64,000 nt of DNA from Atopsyche davidsoni (GCA_022113835.1 JAILWY010000010.1:2877501-2941500); one strand, 5' to 3'; shown: positions 21,951-34,804, counted from the first letter of the stretch. Notes: generated by a model not told the origin, from the letters alone. Numbers and translations are program-made.

Positions 21951-24900
21951 TTTAAAACACACATGTCGCGACACAACTTGCTACCGATTTGTAATCAGCC
22001 TGTATTTTAGGTGTTTTAACAATGTAAAGTAGGATGCTATTATAATAAAAACAGATTATATTTCGCAGCTGTATAAAGTTTTCTGAAACTTTGAACCAAT
22101 TTATAAAATAAATATAAAAGTAGTTTTTGATGCAGCCGGATTGGAATTTTTTCTCAATTTCAATTACCAAGCTTACTATTGAAATATCTTGAGTATTTTT
22201 TACTGTTGCTTTCTTAATCATATAAATCAAGATTGCTTCATTCAGAGAAAAATTACTTTGATTTCTTAGTATTTTTCATAAATTAATGTGTTTTATATAT
22301 TTTCCATGTTCCATGCGAAAATACAGGTAATATTTGTAAATCCTTTTAAAGCCATTTAAAGCAAAAAATCACGTCTTAGGCCAGCATTGGTCTGTCGCGT
22401 CCTTTCTAAGGAAACCAATAAGAGGTTTATTTTCTTTTTTTATGTGCACAAGTTCAATCAGAGAACTCTAACACTTCCATATTTCATAAAATAAAATACA
22501 CTCAGCAGTCTAAAATAGCTGCTACAACCACGAATACATACGATGGTAGAAGTTTTGAGCCCAGGAAGCCCACCCCTAATGTTTACCCGCAGAGGGTCAG
22601 TTGCCGAGTCACGTGATACGGCATGATTCGCATGTTTGGAGTGCACTGCGTGCAACTCGGGGGCTTGGATTTTACTCCCGGGCTTGACTCGAAGCAAACC
22701 TCAGACGCAGGACTTACGCGATGGGCTTAGGAGTTCGACGTGGAGTATTATTTTATTCATGATAGCAGCTGAACCTCATCAAAGTCGGATACACACGGCC
22801 GTGGAAGGTCTACTACGATTTTTCTGAATAGTTATTTACTCCCGATTAAATTATGATATTTTCGCATAAATTCTCGGTTTTGGGCGTAATGTCACATTTT
22901 TTCATTTTCAATGCTTCATCGCACTAATTAAAAAAAAAATTTACTTTACATCATTTAAATAATTTACAAATTTTTATTTTTAAACGTCAAGTATATAATA
23001 CTTTGAAAAAAAAAATCTTATAAAAAAAACTATCAAATTGATAAATATAACCCCTCATCGATATTAGCATCAAGTCTGAAAATATTTTTTTATATAATAA
23101 TAAAAATTTGACATTCAGCCCACAAATACAGTAAAATCAGTCACCCTTAAACCATAGAGCCGAAATAACTTGTAGCTTTATATTTTACAAACCATCAAAC
23201 ACATCACAATCGCAGTTAACGGACTAGCCGCGCAGTCGTAAAACGCTACATTTTACCGGACGCAAGTGTAGAGAGACATTCCTGAAGATATTCTCCCCCG
23301 TGTAATCATGCCCCGAGACTGCATCACGTACAGAAAGGGGTACACCGTCACCAATTTGAATTTCCCCCAGGCCACTTAAATTAGCTCATTTTGATGGCCG
23401 GCTAGCGGCGTCATTCCAAAGGTGAGCGGAATTTATGCAAGTTTTTCTTATCCGGGTTTATGGAAATATTTCTGACTATTTTCGGTATTCCTCCCTCGTA
23501 GTATTTTGCCCCCGAGAAAACTGTCAAGGGAAAATTACTAGCCACCCCCGGGAGGGGTGCGAACAGTCGCAGCCTCTTTGGACGCGCTGCAGATAAGGAT
23601 AAGAGAAGCGCTACTGCCTTCTTTAAATAATACACTTGTGTGTTGGACTGAATCCTTCGGCGGCCGTGTTTTTGTGGGCGCAGTATACTTGGGGCAAGCT
23701 AATCGAGAGGCGCGATGCACTGTTTCAATAAAAAAAAAAACTATTCTGAATCGATAGTCCGTACCATTTTGCCTTAAGGGTCTAGGTCGCATAATCTAGT
23801 GTTTTTTTGATCACTTTCAAGTCCGTTTTTCGAAAAATCGACTGCACCAAACAAAAAAATTTAAATGCAAAAAGCTTGATACATCCGTTTTTCCGAACAG
23901 AATATTTTTTTTATTTCTTATAAATTTACTATTAATATTATAAATATGTGTTTTTCCGATTGAAGTGTAGGAATTTGGAGATTCGTCCGGTACATTTTCC
24001 AAAGTATTTTTTTCAATTGGAATTAAAAGATTAAATATAAACCATGTGCATTTTATTATTTAAAAAATTTAAAAAAAAAAATCTTTAACAAACTTTGGTT
24101 TTGAAAAGTCGTCATTTTATCAAACTTTTCAACATCTTCAAGATTTTATTTTACCCTGAAAATGGACGTTAGTTAAATAATAAAAAATATGTCAATATAA
24201 TTTATAGTTTTCTCAATACTCTGTAAAAAAATATTTCGACAGTGACAATTAAATAATTAAATGACACGATTTCGCCAGGTAAAAGGCTGGAAGCAACTGC
24301 CTCAAGTACTCTACAAAAACGATGGAAAGTGGCTAGTGGCGATTTTGCTATTGAAATTTGATGTACGATTGTCAGTTGTGTCATGACGTGTGCATATGGC
24401 TTTTATAGTACATATATATATATTTTTAATTTCGAGTCACATAACCCGCTCACGGTTTCGAATCTCACGGACCCGTCGATTTTTCATTTGAAGTTTTATT
24501 CCCGCAACTCAAACGGCAGCACTTCACAGAATATTGGCGAAAAAAGTTTATCTCTGAACTACAAACAAAAAAAAAAAAAAAAAAAAAATCCAGGGCGGGT
24601 TTTGCGGCTCGCCGACTCGGATACAAGCCGGTAAATCTCATTTACGAAATTTCGTGCCCCGGTGAAAATAAAAAGCGGATTGCTTCATATTGGCCAGTGG
24701 CGCGCGGCGGTTCATTATCTCCGGGCTGCCAGTGGCGGCGGTGCATTTTCGGCGTTTATCGCCGACGTCCGATACTCGCTATTTACTCTCTTTGGGACTT
24801 GCCGTGCTCGGGAAGTCTCCCGGCGTCGTATTCGAATAGGAAACCCGTGGTCCCCGGTTTTTTGCCCCCTCACGTGCCGCCCCGTGCGAATGGAGCACTG

Positions 24901-25043
24901 TCGCTTAGGAGAAAATGCACAGCTTTGAGTGAGTGTAATTTGAATCGAGTTTACTCGTACCGGTTTTATTTCCGCGCTGTGCTCAACGAATTCCTCTAGT
25001 CACTTAATTACATCTATTTTATTTTCTGAATATATCTATATAA
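21951..25043. other. AT-rich stretch with islands at 22.54-22.83, 23.22-23.74 and 24.59-24.94 kb
   Basis: Three GC-rich islands with chance-type open frames on both strands (up to 100 codons at 24,697-24,999). An A run of 22 lies at 24,567-24,588, directly before the third island. No recognised gene, RNA or repeat. Confidence 0.5.
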
Positions 25044-25219
25044 AGGTTGCCCAAAATTAACGCATGATTTGAATGTGAAAGTTTTGGGAAAACTTAAAAA
25101 AAAACAATTTGTCAGCTGATAGTTTAGGGTTAGTAAAAATGGAGCGTTACACGATAGAACAACGTGTCTTTGTTATTGAACAATATTTCAAAAATAATGA
25201 AAACTTGGTGGCCGGTTAA
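25044..25219 (+). pseudogene. DUF4817-type transposon 5' end, copy 1, interrupted
   Basis: The terminal region AGGTTGCCCAAAATTAACGC is followed by an ATG (25,139) opening MERYTIEQRVFVIEQYFKNN, the N-terminal helix-turn-helix (DUF4817) known from a group of Tc1/mariner-like transposases. Homology with copy 2 stops at about 25,214, where SINE sequence begins. The frame ends at a TAA inside the SINE after 26 codons. The catalytic domain is absent. Confidence 0.85.
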
Positions 25220-25315
25220 TGCACCGGCCTTGTAAGCTTGGGAATGTGGGTTCGAATCCCGCACAAGTCATCATTTTTCAATGAGTGAAAAAATGCACTT
25301 AATCAATCAATCACA
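25211..25315 (+). mobile_element. tRNA-derived SINE fragment, plus orientation
   Basis: GGTTAATGCACCGGCCTTGT then AAGCTTGGGAATGTGGGTTC and GAATCCCGCACAAGTCA reads as a tRNA 3' half: end of the D-arm region, an anticodon loop CTTGTAA (TGT, Thr-like) and a T-arm with B box GGTTCGAATCC. The downstream tail (GTGAAAAAATGCAC..AATCA) is shared with 27,505-27,565. The A-box half is missing, so this is a 5'-truncated SINE rather than a tRNA gene. Confidence 0.75.
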
Positions 25316-25409
25316 AATGAAACCTGTATAGGCAAAATCGCATTACTGTGACGGTCTTCACATAAATCAAATATATAATAAACATAGATTGCATTTTTTT
25401 TTAACTATA

Positions 25410-25665
25410 GGGTGTCCCAAAATTAAAGCAAGATTTGAATTTGTTGTCATTTTTGCAGTCATGTTTTGGGAACACTTAAAAACAAAACAATTTGACAGCT
25501 GATAGTTTAGGGTTAGTAAAAATGGAGCGTTACACGATAGAACAACGTGTCTTCATTATTGAACAATATTTCAAAAATAATGAAAGCTTGGCAGCCGCAG
25601 TTCGAAAATTTCATACAAAATATGGTCATTCCCAAGCTTACAAGGCCGGTGCATTAACCGGTTAA
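25410..25665 (+). pseudogene. DUF4817-type transposon 5' end, copy 2, interrupted
   Basis: Starts GGGTGTCCCAAAATTAA directly after TA, the usual Tc1/mariner target. The ATG at 25,522 opens MERYTIEQRVFIIEQYFKNN, continuing to FHTKYGH. The frame then reads into minus-oriented SINE sequence and stops at 25,663-25,665 (47 residues). The leader before the ATG closely matches copy 1 (25,044-25,138), so the two are siblings. Only the DNA-binding end remains. Confidence 0.85.
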
Positions 25666-25720
25666 TAAGTACGTTGGTTCACATATAAAAATTCTCGCTA
25701 AGTATAATGGTACAAGCATA
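25628..25720 (-). mobile_element. SINE fragment, minus orientation
   Basis: CATTCCCAAGCTTACAAGGC and CGGTGCATTAACCGG are the reverse complement of 25,211-25,246. The continuing part, TTGGTTCACATATAAAAATT then CTCGCTAAGT, resembles 27,428-27,469. With the plus copy it makes an inverted pair about 380 bases apart. Confidence 0.7.
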
Positions 25721-27311
25721 TGGCACATGTCACAATTATATTTTTCTTAGAGTTTTTTTAAACTATTTTTATTAATAAATATTTAATAAATCACATAAAA
25801 CAATCGATTCACACACAAGAAATTGAAAAAAATGTATTTTGGAGATACCAGTGAGATTCATAGATTTCGACTGTATATCTTATAAAACCATTCAAATAAA
25901 ACACCAAGACAAATAATAAAATCCTGAAAAATTCACATTTAATGCAATTACACATACGTTTTATTATATACGATTTTGTGTTTATTTATATGGAATGAAA
26001 ATAAAAGTAGTCGAATAGCTTTAATAAAAACTTTTAAATATTTTAATGGTGGATTGGCATCGGAAGGTATGAAAATACATGTCTTTATTCTAAAGTAGAA
26101 TATTGTTCCAGCAAAAAACGGTCTTTTCGGTTCGAAACAAATAAACGTGCGCCGAGAGAGCTGAAAAGGACATTATTTTAAGTGTGGTTTTATTGGTCGG
26201 CGCACAAGTCGAACAAATCTATTCAGAATCGTTAATATTCTATCGGTCTCGCCGGAGAAACAATAAACAAAATGGGAACATTACCCCCGGCGGACTAAAT
26301 TGAAAGTTTATGTTTACTGAGATTATTGCCTTCATGTCTTGCTGCCGGTATATTTTTTTGCTGGGATTTTTAGATAAACCTCTGGGACGGTGCCGTCCAT
26401 GCGGTTTCGATAATAGGGCAAATGAAAAAGTTATATTCCAATAAACGAACAACCCCCCAATGGAACGCACTAAAACCAATAAGATTAACCTTGAATGTTT
26501 GAGTATTATCTTTTGAACTCTCGCAGACTTGCACAGCTGTAATTATATGCGCGGTAACGTATAACGAAACGTCCCTCTTTCTAAGGTCACTTCTGTAATA
26601 ACGACAATGCAATAACAGTTAATATCTACTTTCTTAGCGATTTTCTATTTTATATACATCGCGTCGGTGCTTTGTCTGAAGAGTCAGTAAAAATATTTTT
26701 GTTATCTTTTTTATATCGCGAAAATAAAAGGTAAAGAGCGACGTGAAAGTTAATGCGTTGGAATCTCTAACAAAAAGTTATTGCTTGGTAGAATGCAGCG
26801 TGGTGGGAGACACCCAAAGACAGATAATTTGAAAACGATAACCTAAAACCAGATTTCGATATAAAATTATCTATAAACTTGTTTTTCGAGCCAGGTGAGT
26901 CTTTAATTTCTCGACCAGGTATATTATATAATTCAAGCATTGTAGTGTCGTAGCTGAGAAAATAATCTAATGTAATAATAACTTATGTTATTAAAATGCA
27001 AATGTTAATTTGTTTGATAAATTAGTATTTTTTTGTCGTTTAAATAATGGCCAATAAACATATTATATTTATAATCAAAAAAAAGATAGAGATTGCAATT
27101 TCATATTTGAAGCCTTCAAGATTATTTTTCTTCAGGAAATATTTAAAACAATTTTCACATTAAACTTTTATACTTAAGATATTTGTATGTATGTCGATAG
27201 AACGTTAATTAAGTGGGTATTTATTTACCTATACAGGTATATGAATAGGAACATTTTTTCCCACATTGAAAATGATTAAAGAAACGCTCAGAAATATATC
27301 AAATTCACAAT
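25721..27311. other. AT-rich stretch, nothing recognised
   Basis: Overlapping minus frames of 79-80 codons at 26,240-26,612 have no recognised motif. A modest rise in G+C near 26,220-26,300. No repeats shared with the rest of the window were noticed. Confidence 0.45.
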
Positions 27312-27565
27312 TCCAAGCTAATATGGCCGGTGCATTCTATCTAATTATGCTAACGAGCCACTTCAATTGAACTTAGCGATAATTTTAACAATCATATTCT
27401 ACAAATATTGATTGGCCTGGGTACATTGGTTCATATGTAAATTATGATTGTTAAAATTCTCGCTAAGTTCCATGTAAACTTGATGATGTGAGCTCGAATC
27501 TCACACAAGTCACGATGATATTTTTCAGTTTTGATGTGTGAAAAAATGTGCCCAATCATATTATA
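27312..27565. mobile_element. Head-to-head pair of SINE fragments
   Basis: The left half is minus oriented (TTCCAAGCTAATATGGCCGG, compare 25,628) and the right half is plus (GATGTGAGCTCGAATCTCAC then ACAAGTCACGATGATATTTT, compare 5,471-5,510). They meet in an inverted repeat of 26 bases with one mismatch: 27,370-27,395 against 27,444-27,469. B-box-like GCTCGAATCTC is present in the right half. Confidence 0.7.
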
Positions 27566-30500
27566 TATTTGTTACAATGACAGTTTAAAACTTTCAGTTG
27601 AACGCAAAACCTCATGGTAAAATAGCAAGTGCGTTAGTTGCAAAAAAAAGAGACAATAAAAAAAAACACCTAGCATGCAAGTTCAGTAATACTTCGCTTT
27701 ACGCGACCCAGTTTCAGTTTATCGCGAATTTCAAATTACGCGTTAAAATGCCTTGCATTACGCGTATTTCTTATTTAAAAATGTGTATGAAAATAATTAA
27801 CTTTTCTTTAATAATTAACAATTTAAAACAGCGTTGGGTGTTATGAACGTATTTTACCAGAACATAAGACAATACATGTATTTTTCAGTAAAAATAACAT
27901 GTAATACTGCATGAAGTGTTTTTTTTAATTAAAGTGATTGTATAAAGTTTTGACTGTGTATGTACGTTCAATCGTAAACCCCGATATACGCGAATTTCAC
28001 TTGACGTATCCCTCGCGTAAAGCGGGGTATTACTGATTGCAATTATTAGTGCATGCGTGCATGAAAAACGCGGAAGTATTAGCTAATAACAGTTGGCACT
28101 CGGGGGTTGTTTAATTAAGACAATAAAGAAGCATCTTGGCTCTTCGGAGTTGCGCCACTCCGAGACTGGCTAAAGCTATTTAGTCTCGGAATAGCTACAC
28201 AATGGAGCCGGTTGTAGCGGCCACACATTATCGGCCGCGGGAACTGGCCTCTGATTTACGTTACCGTAAATTACAACCCGGGGCGCCGGCGAGAGGTCGA
28301 TCTCGGGTTCAGCTAAGTACACGGAAAAAAGATTAATGCGACAATATATCTTGCATCTTATAATATTAAGCACTGGCTCGCCGGTTGTTCGGCGAGAGAT
28401 AATCGAACGGCAGTGGAAAATTTATGTCAATGATAATGTATCTAATAATTACGTTATGGAGTTGTTATTGGAAGTCCCGCTGGATATAATGTTATTGTTT
28501 GCTTTGAGTTAATAAAATAATCTGTGCTTCTGTTTGTGTATTTCACTAAAGAAGTATCACTTAACTTTCTTGATATAAAATATATTTATCTGATTGGGAC
28601 CATGTGTTTTGTATGAAAATGAAGCATTTATACATTGTATACTTTTATTAAATTTAGTTTACACTTAGTCCAAATTACTTCTAAATGCTTCACTCTAAGT
28701 TGTTGTTTATCAATATTCGGAAACCTTTCGTCCACCCTAAAATATTTTAATATGAACGAATTTTTGATTTTTTGGTCTCGGTGCTTGACTCCACCTTTCT
28801 CAAAATTAGTACTTATAATATAAAATTGTCCAGGACTAGAAGCATGAACACCATATTAATTAATTTATTAATAGGTATTCACCGACTTCAAATTGACTCG
28901 TGGTAGGCAAGCACCTGTCAAGTAGTATATTCAAAGGCGATACGATAACGTTCAAATATGTAAAAGTTAATTATTTTGTGATTTTGACACGTTGCAGAGA
29001 CCATCTTCAGGGATTTAAAAGATTGACCAAAACGTTAGACGAAAGAAAATTTCAAGCAGCTTGATACCCAATAAACCACAACATCGTCGAATAGCAATGA
29101 CTGCTCAAAAATGATTAATTTTTTCAGTGAGACATTAAGAGATTTTTAATTTTTTAGAGGCATCATCAAAATTAATATAATACCTCTGTACACCGGAAGA
29201 GAACAGGCAATTTGATAGTATACATTTGTAAACAATTCTCAACGGACTGCTTTAATTTGTATTACTCTTGATATTCTAAATGCTTGTAGTCGCTCAGTAG
29301 TAACCTACAAAATAAAAAGCTTTATATTTTATAAAAAAACCGACTTATTTTGAATTTTCAACACGTTCATCCCGACTGTTGAAACTGAGGCAAGCCGGTC
29401 ACGTTAGTATCGATAGGGATATTTTTTGTGTAATGATATTGACGGCCTTGAAATAAGTTTGGTATTCGACCAATGTGTCTCGGTGCTCGCGTATGGACTC
29501 TGACAGTCCGTGAATTCCATGTCACTCAAGGAGCTGTGGAGAGGGCAATGATCGATGTCTCTCTGCGAGGAATAATCCGCAACCAAAAGTACGAATAAAA
29601 ACAAAAATTCACCCGAGAACATAGTTCGATTGAAATAAAAAGAGACAGGATTTATAACAGATAGAATAAAGAGATTCGGGAGTTGTCTTCGTTCCGATTA
29701 TTGGGCGGCACGCCACCCTTTTATGCCTGTTAGATAAACGATATAGGGGCACTTAAAGGGGATCATTGTTAATATAAAAAAAAGGTAAATTAGCACTTGC
29801 GTTTATTTGAATTTGTGTATCATATATGTGTATCAAATATGTTATTTTTAAAAAATTCAAAAGTAGCAAGGCTTCAAAATATATTGTTTGATTTGAAACT
29901 TGTATACTGAATCTGAATACAGTTAGTTTTTTTTTGTAATTTTTTTACCGTTGTTTGTTATTCAAAAAAGTACACCAAAATTATAAATTAAAACTGGATA
30001 TTCTTTATATATTAGTATCCGCTGTCCTTCGTATCGCAAATCCTGAAGATACTGACAAAAATGAACGTAAACCGCCTACAGTAGAATTACCGAAATTATC
30101 GAGTGTACAGATTCGTTAGTAGGTAAAACAATAGGAAAACAGATTGAATTACGTAAGCGGTGGCTGTAATGCAATAATCAATATTTGAAATGCTGAACCG
30201 GAGGTGGAGTCCGCACATAAATAGAGGACTCGGGGCTTAGGCCTCGAATGGGCTTCGCTTCCGGTTCGGCCGGACTGCCTGCATTCTGCAATTCAGATGC
30301 CGCCCTCGACCAGGACGTCCATCACCCGCGACTTGCGGATGCCAATGATGAATGCCTCATGACCCAGAAAAATAACGGACGGATCTATTCAGATAAATCA
30401 GTAAAAAATTTATATTCGATAACAGCGTTAGGGAATTTCATTGGATTAAAGAATGGTATTGTTTGTTACGCAGGCTATTATTTCACGTACATTTTTAAAG

Positions 30501-33170
30501 TGACAAATAGTGCAAAGATAAAAGTGAGTGTAAAACATCAATAAACTTTTCCAAAATTGATATTTTTATCATTGAATCACGCATAATATTTTTTATTACT
30601 ATAAGTAATGACAATCCAAATTCAAAAATGCTAACTCGAAAAAAAAAAAAGTGTCGTCATTTTACGAATGATTCGACTGTTAGTATATTCAGTAAATCCG
30701 ATTTTTATTTTTTACAATGGACAAACTCAATTTCAGCCGATGTTCTGTTATTATTTAAACATGGCATCAAAATTAATTTTATAGTAAAATGATCATTTCT
30801 GCTTTGAGCTGTTCGTATAGACGTATTCATTATTAAACGTGCCATATTTTATACCATAAATCTTTTAGTTTAATGATCGGAGAACGTTACAATTATTGAT
30901 TTAATTTTTTATTAAATCTACTGCTATTAGATTACCAGCATATATCAAAATATATGTACATATTATTAAATCCATAACAATTTTCCGATGAATTCAATAC
31001 GCATGCAAATACAATGGTTGTTTTACTCAAACCATTTGGGCAATTTCTATAATGCGAGAGAGGTTTCGCTGTGTGTTTGCTATTAAGCTTGCGGCGGATT
31101 CTGAAACCCCATAGCGGCATCACCGATATTTCTATCAATAATATAATATCAAACGTTAAACAAGTGGGCCAGACTAGCGACAGCTGGTGAGTTGGGTTCG
31201 TACCCTTCTATGCACAGTCTAGTGAGTCAGTTTCAACACACATAGAAGCATTACCTGTTATGCGAAACATTGTTGCAATATGTATATTGAATCGCCGAGT
31301 TGCCAGACCAGCTTTAGGAGTATTTCTTGTTTAAATTCAAAAACGCAAAAAAGCTAATTTGAATATTATATGCAGTGTTTTGCAACCAACCGTAGCTTAA
31401 GTTTTTAATTCATACAAACCATAAAAAAAAATCCTGTTGAATATTAGTTGCAAAAACATAACTCTGAATTTTCTACTTAAACTAATATATTTTTATATAA
31501 TACATTTGAGGTATTACAATTGTTTTCGCGACACTAATCAAACTTATTATTTTATGTTGTCAGTAAACATGGGAATCACCATTGTTCCATATTGTATGCA
31601 GCACTTCGTTATAAACGTAAAATGCAAAAATTTTAAAATAATAAAATTGATCCGAGCGTGTTTTGCTTGCTTAGCAAAATATAAAAGCCGATATATTTAT
31701 TAACTTGATTAAAATGGAAAATAAACTAGATTTAAAGTAAATAGACTTGCTAATATGTGCTTCACTGCTAGTTTGATTTTCCGGGAACCTTAGCATGTGG
31801 TTAACCACGTGTTTGCTTTTATTTTGTAGCGTCATGGCAGGAAAAATTAATTTATGAAAACCGCCTGCAGGATAGCGTTATTTTTTATATTTTTACCTTA
31901 ACCACTGGCTGGAAATAAAATCATTCTACCCTAATAATAAGAATTTAAATAAAGTTTCGTCTACCTTGGAATATTTGACGTATTGTGTTGAAATACATAA
32001 AAAAATATACTGTAAAATACCTGAAAACGTAAATTGTTAAAAATTAAAATATAATTTAATAGCAATATTTTTATAATGCATAAAACGCTTTTATATTAGT
32101 AGTGTAAACATTAAAGCGTTTATTTCAAAACTAAGACGTTTTTTCCAATAAATTTCATGTATATAATATTGATTAATATTATGCACTTATTTCAATTTAT
32201 ATACTTTTTTTCAAAGCACCCTAAGTAATGAAGATGAATAAAATAATATTTTACCGGTCAGCGTTAATTAAATAGAGTAAGTTGTTGTTATGGAAAATTG
32301 TGAATATGTGTCATATTCTAATGAACTATTAATTTGCTGACAATTGTGGCAATTATCAATGATCGGATTATTAAAAAGATATATCGCGGGTGGGAAATCG
32401 AGTTAACATTTTAAATCGGTTGTGCGTGCGCTCCCGGGTTGTGCTAAATTTTAATGATTATATTGATGATACAGCCCCAGGCGTCCATCTGATATTTTGA
32501 ATATTCCACGGTAACCAAATAGAGTAATCATCGTGTAAAACGTATTTTCACCTCACCTGAACGATTAGCAATACAATTTTTCAATTGAGCAGACTTTTTC
32601 AATTTTTTTTTTTATTTTTAGCATTAAATATTTACTATTTGAATATTAAAAAAAATATATTTATATATTGACACTTTTTCAAATATTCAGAGGAGGATAG
32701 TGACCATCTCAATGAACATATTTATCGTGGTTTTTTTGTAGAGTAAATAATGCAGTGAGTCCCCGGATTTTTATATAAGAAGCATAGATCCGAATATTGC
32801 TGCTACCAATGTATGATTATTAAACATTTTTCTCATAAATTTAATTTTCTTTAAATACACTAGAATACAAAAACTTATTTCAACATAAACAAACACGTAT
32901 TTATTGTAAAGCGATATTCTAAGCATTGACGAGTTGAAAAGCAAGTGTTAAACCGAAAAAGCCAAAATTAAAAAAATCGAAGGTCTACCATATACTGTTA
33001 GTAAATTTCCATACTATTACAAATAATATAACGATTACTATTACAATTCTTATACTGTTGCTAAATTTAATGTATAAAAAACGAATGCAATCATAACAAT
33101 TTACACATTTTCAGGTATAGATAAAAAAAATTAAAAACCAAATAACAAAGTATAAATAATAAATATTAAA
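27566..33170. other. AT-rich stretch with islands and a SINE-like T-arm
   Basis: Islands lie at about 28,080-28,400 and 30,165-30,370. At 31,180-31,215 AGCTGGTGAGTTGGGTTCGT then ACCC gives another T-arm/B-box-like word, possibly a decayed SINE. Around 28,990-29,060 CAGAGACCATCTTCAGG and CAAAACGTTAGACG resemble reverse-complement retroelement end words. Longest open frame is 98 codons (30,248-30,544), starting in an island. No recognised protein. Confidence 0.5.
28144..28190. other. Two overlapping, mutually exclusive hairpins
   Basis: TCGGAGT (28,144-28,150) pairs with ACTCCGA (28,157-28,163). TCCGAGACT (28,159-28,167) pairs perfectly with AGTCTCGGA (28,182-28,190). The shared segment 28,159-28,163 can join only one stem at a time. 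This lies in a GC-rich island. No function can be assigned. Confidence 0.5.
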
Positions 33171-33329
33171 TAAGCTCATGAAAGATCGAGGAAGAAGGAC
33201 ATCGAATTTGCGTCAGTAGCTGGACTTGGAAACATTGAGAAGTGCCAAATTGGTGACTCTAGCCAAGGATAAAGATATGTTCTAGAATCATTACGAGAAT
33301 CAAATAAAGCTTGAAATAGTGTAGTGGGT

Positions 33330-33545
33330 CCCCGGGTCCTTCTACACCGCAGTTTTATATTGCTGCTGCCCAATCGCATTATTATATAATCATTTCTTTA
33401 CAAAGCTCTGGCGTTTAGACCTGATACTACAGCAAACTACAGAAACACTAGCGGGAGCCCCCCCAAGTATTTCCAGAGCACATCCTTCCACAATCATTTC
33501 AATTCTTCTATTCCATTACCGATTCTTTACACACGCTCAGGGTAC
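33330..33545 (-). repeat. Dispersed repeat R2, copy 3
   Basis: On the minus strand: TGTACCCTGAGCGTGTGTAA, ATGTGCTCTGGAAATACTT, TATCAGGTCTAAACGCCAGA, then AAAACTGCGGTGTAGAAGGA. Very similar to 20,968-21,130. The adjoining part 33,200-33,300 resembles 60,225-60,300 on the plus strand (GAATTTGCGTCAGTAGCTGG against GAATTTACGCCAGTGTCTGG), so the family may be larger than any one copy here. Confidence 0.7.
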
Positions 33546-33588
33546 AGAATGGGGAGAAAGATTTATAAACATTCATTAAAAAATATAT

Positions 33589-34262
33589 ACAGTGTGTCCA
33601 AAGAGAGTATCGAGTATTTGTTAATTCAGTAAAACAAAAACTACGAGTAATCAAGTATTTTTTTAATGTTGGGCATTTGTACCATGCGTATTTTAAATTT
33701 GACACTATTTCTGAATAACAAAAAAATACTCGTTTTTTGTGAATTCTTTGTGCCCAAAGAGAGTATCGGGTTTTTGTTAGTTCAGTAAAACAAAAACAAC
33801 TAGTAATCAAGTATTTTTTTATTGTTGATTATAAGAATACAAAATGGAAAATTATTTCAAAAAGATGATATTATCCAAATGGTGACCGTAATGCTGCTGG
33901 CACTCTTCTAATCTGAAACAAAGATTACTGATAACACGCTGATACATAGCCCTCAATATTGCTGCCATTTCTGACCTGATGTTTTGTTTCAATTCCGTTA
34001 AGTTCGTCGGATTATTCTCATAAACCCTACTTATAAGGTATCCCCATACGAAATCGTCAAATGGGCTAAGGTCGGGGCTTCGTGATTTTACCTATACGTG
34101 AAATAACAGCATCAATTGATTTATTGCATGTATGGCAAGTTGGAATCATGAAACTCCTGCAACTCTGGGCCCAAAAATTTACGCAGCACATCGCAATAAC
34201 GGTCACTATTCACACTCACGCGATACTCTTTTCGGACACCTGTATATACGGTGTAAAAACAG
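33589..34262 (-). pseudogene. DUF4817-type Tc1/mariner transposase, C-terminal half, frame-shifted
   Basis: Minus-strand reading from about 34,250: VNSDRYCDVLRKFLGPELQ, then after a frameshift near 34,150 TCHTCNKSIDAVI, PDLSPFDDFVWGYL (the third catalytic Asp region), LTELKQNIRSEMAAI and FRLEECQQHYGHHLDNIIF, with a TAA at 33,855-33,853. This is the usual C-terminal order of insect transposases that carry the DUF4817 N-terminus, as seen at 25.1-25.7 kb. The terminal region is duplicated: CCAAAGAGAGTATCG occurs near 33,598 and again near 33,754. The N-terminal half is missing, and upstream sequence is a GC-rich island. Confidence 0.88.
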
Positions 34263-34760
34263 GCGTAATCCTCGCCAGCCGGGATTACACGATGCACCGC
34301 CGCTAGCGAGACGGAGAAGCGAATTCCCCTCAATATCGTCGTCGGCAATATCGCCGTGGCGTTTTACCTTGTCCGGGCCGTATACAACGCGCAGTTAGCT
34401 CGGCTGTCTTCCCGGCTGCGTCGTGTAGCACTTACCCGCCGCTGTGTCGCAAATTATGCAATATGATGAGTCTCCGCCGTGATAATGTATCGCGCCTTCG
34501 AGATGTTCGGGAGCGTCCCGGGAAGCCCTATCTCTCCACAGTTTGTGTTATTTTTGAACAGGGATGCGAATGTATCATTTTTGAACTGCACGAATTCGGG
34601 GCGGTTTTGATAAGGATATGTAAACGTTGAATGTTATGGTAAATTTACAGTTTTATTTGTCGTGGGTTTGGAGGAATGCATCGTGCGGGAACACATGCAT
34701 ATAACCTGTTTTCTTTTATCTGCAAAGTTTTATGTTACTTAAATACTACATTTAATATAT
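34263..34760. other. GC-rich island next to the transposase remnant
   Basis: GC-rich to about 34,590, then AT-rich. Open frames of 74-88 codons (34,082-34,398) overlap the transposon and the island and are not supported as genes. Confidence 0.5.
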
Positions 34761-34804
34761 ATATTATTCTTCACTTTTGAGTTTATTGAAATTATTTGCA
34801 TAAC

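Noticed and set aside
25211..25270. Possible functional tRNA-Thr gene.
   Set aside because: The acceptor and D-arm halves are missing, it continues into a SINE tail, and related truncated copies exist elsewhere.
29904..29930. GTATACTGAAT, resembling part of the insect miR-iab-4 sequence.
   Set aside because: The matching 3' arm is absent and no hairpin forms around it.
32780..32800. AGATCCGAAT, resembling part of miR-10.
   Set aside because: Only a short match, the 5' part is wrong and there is no precursor hairpin.
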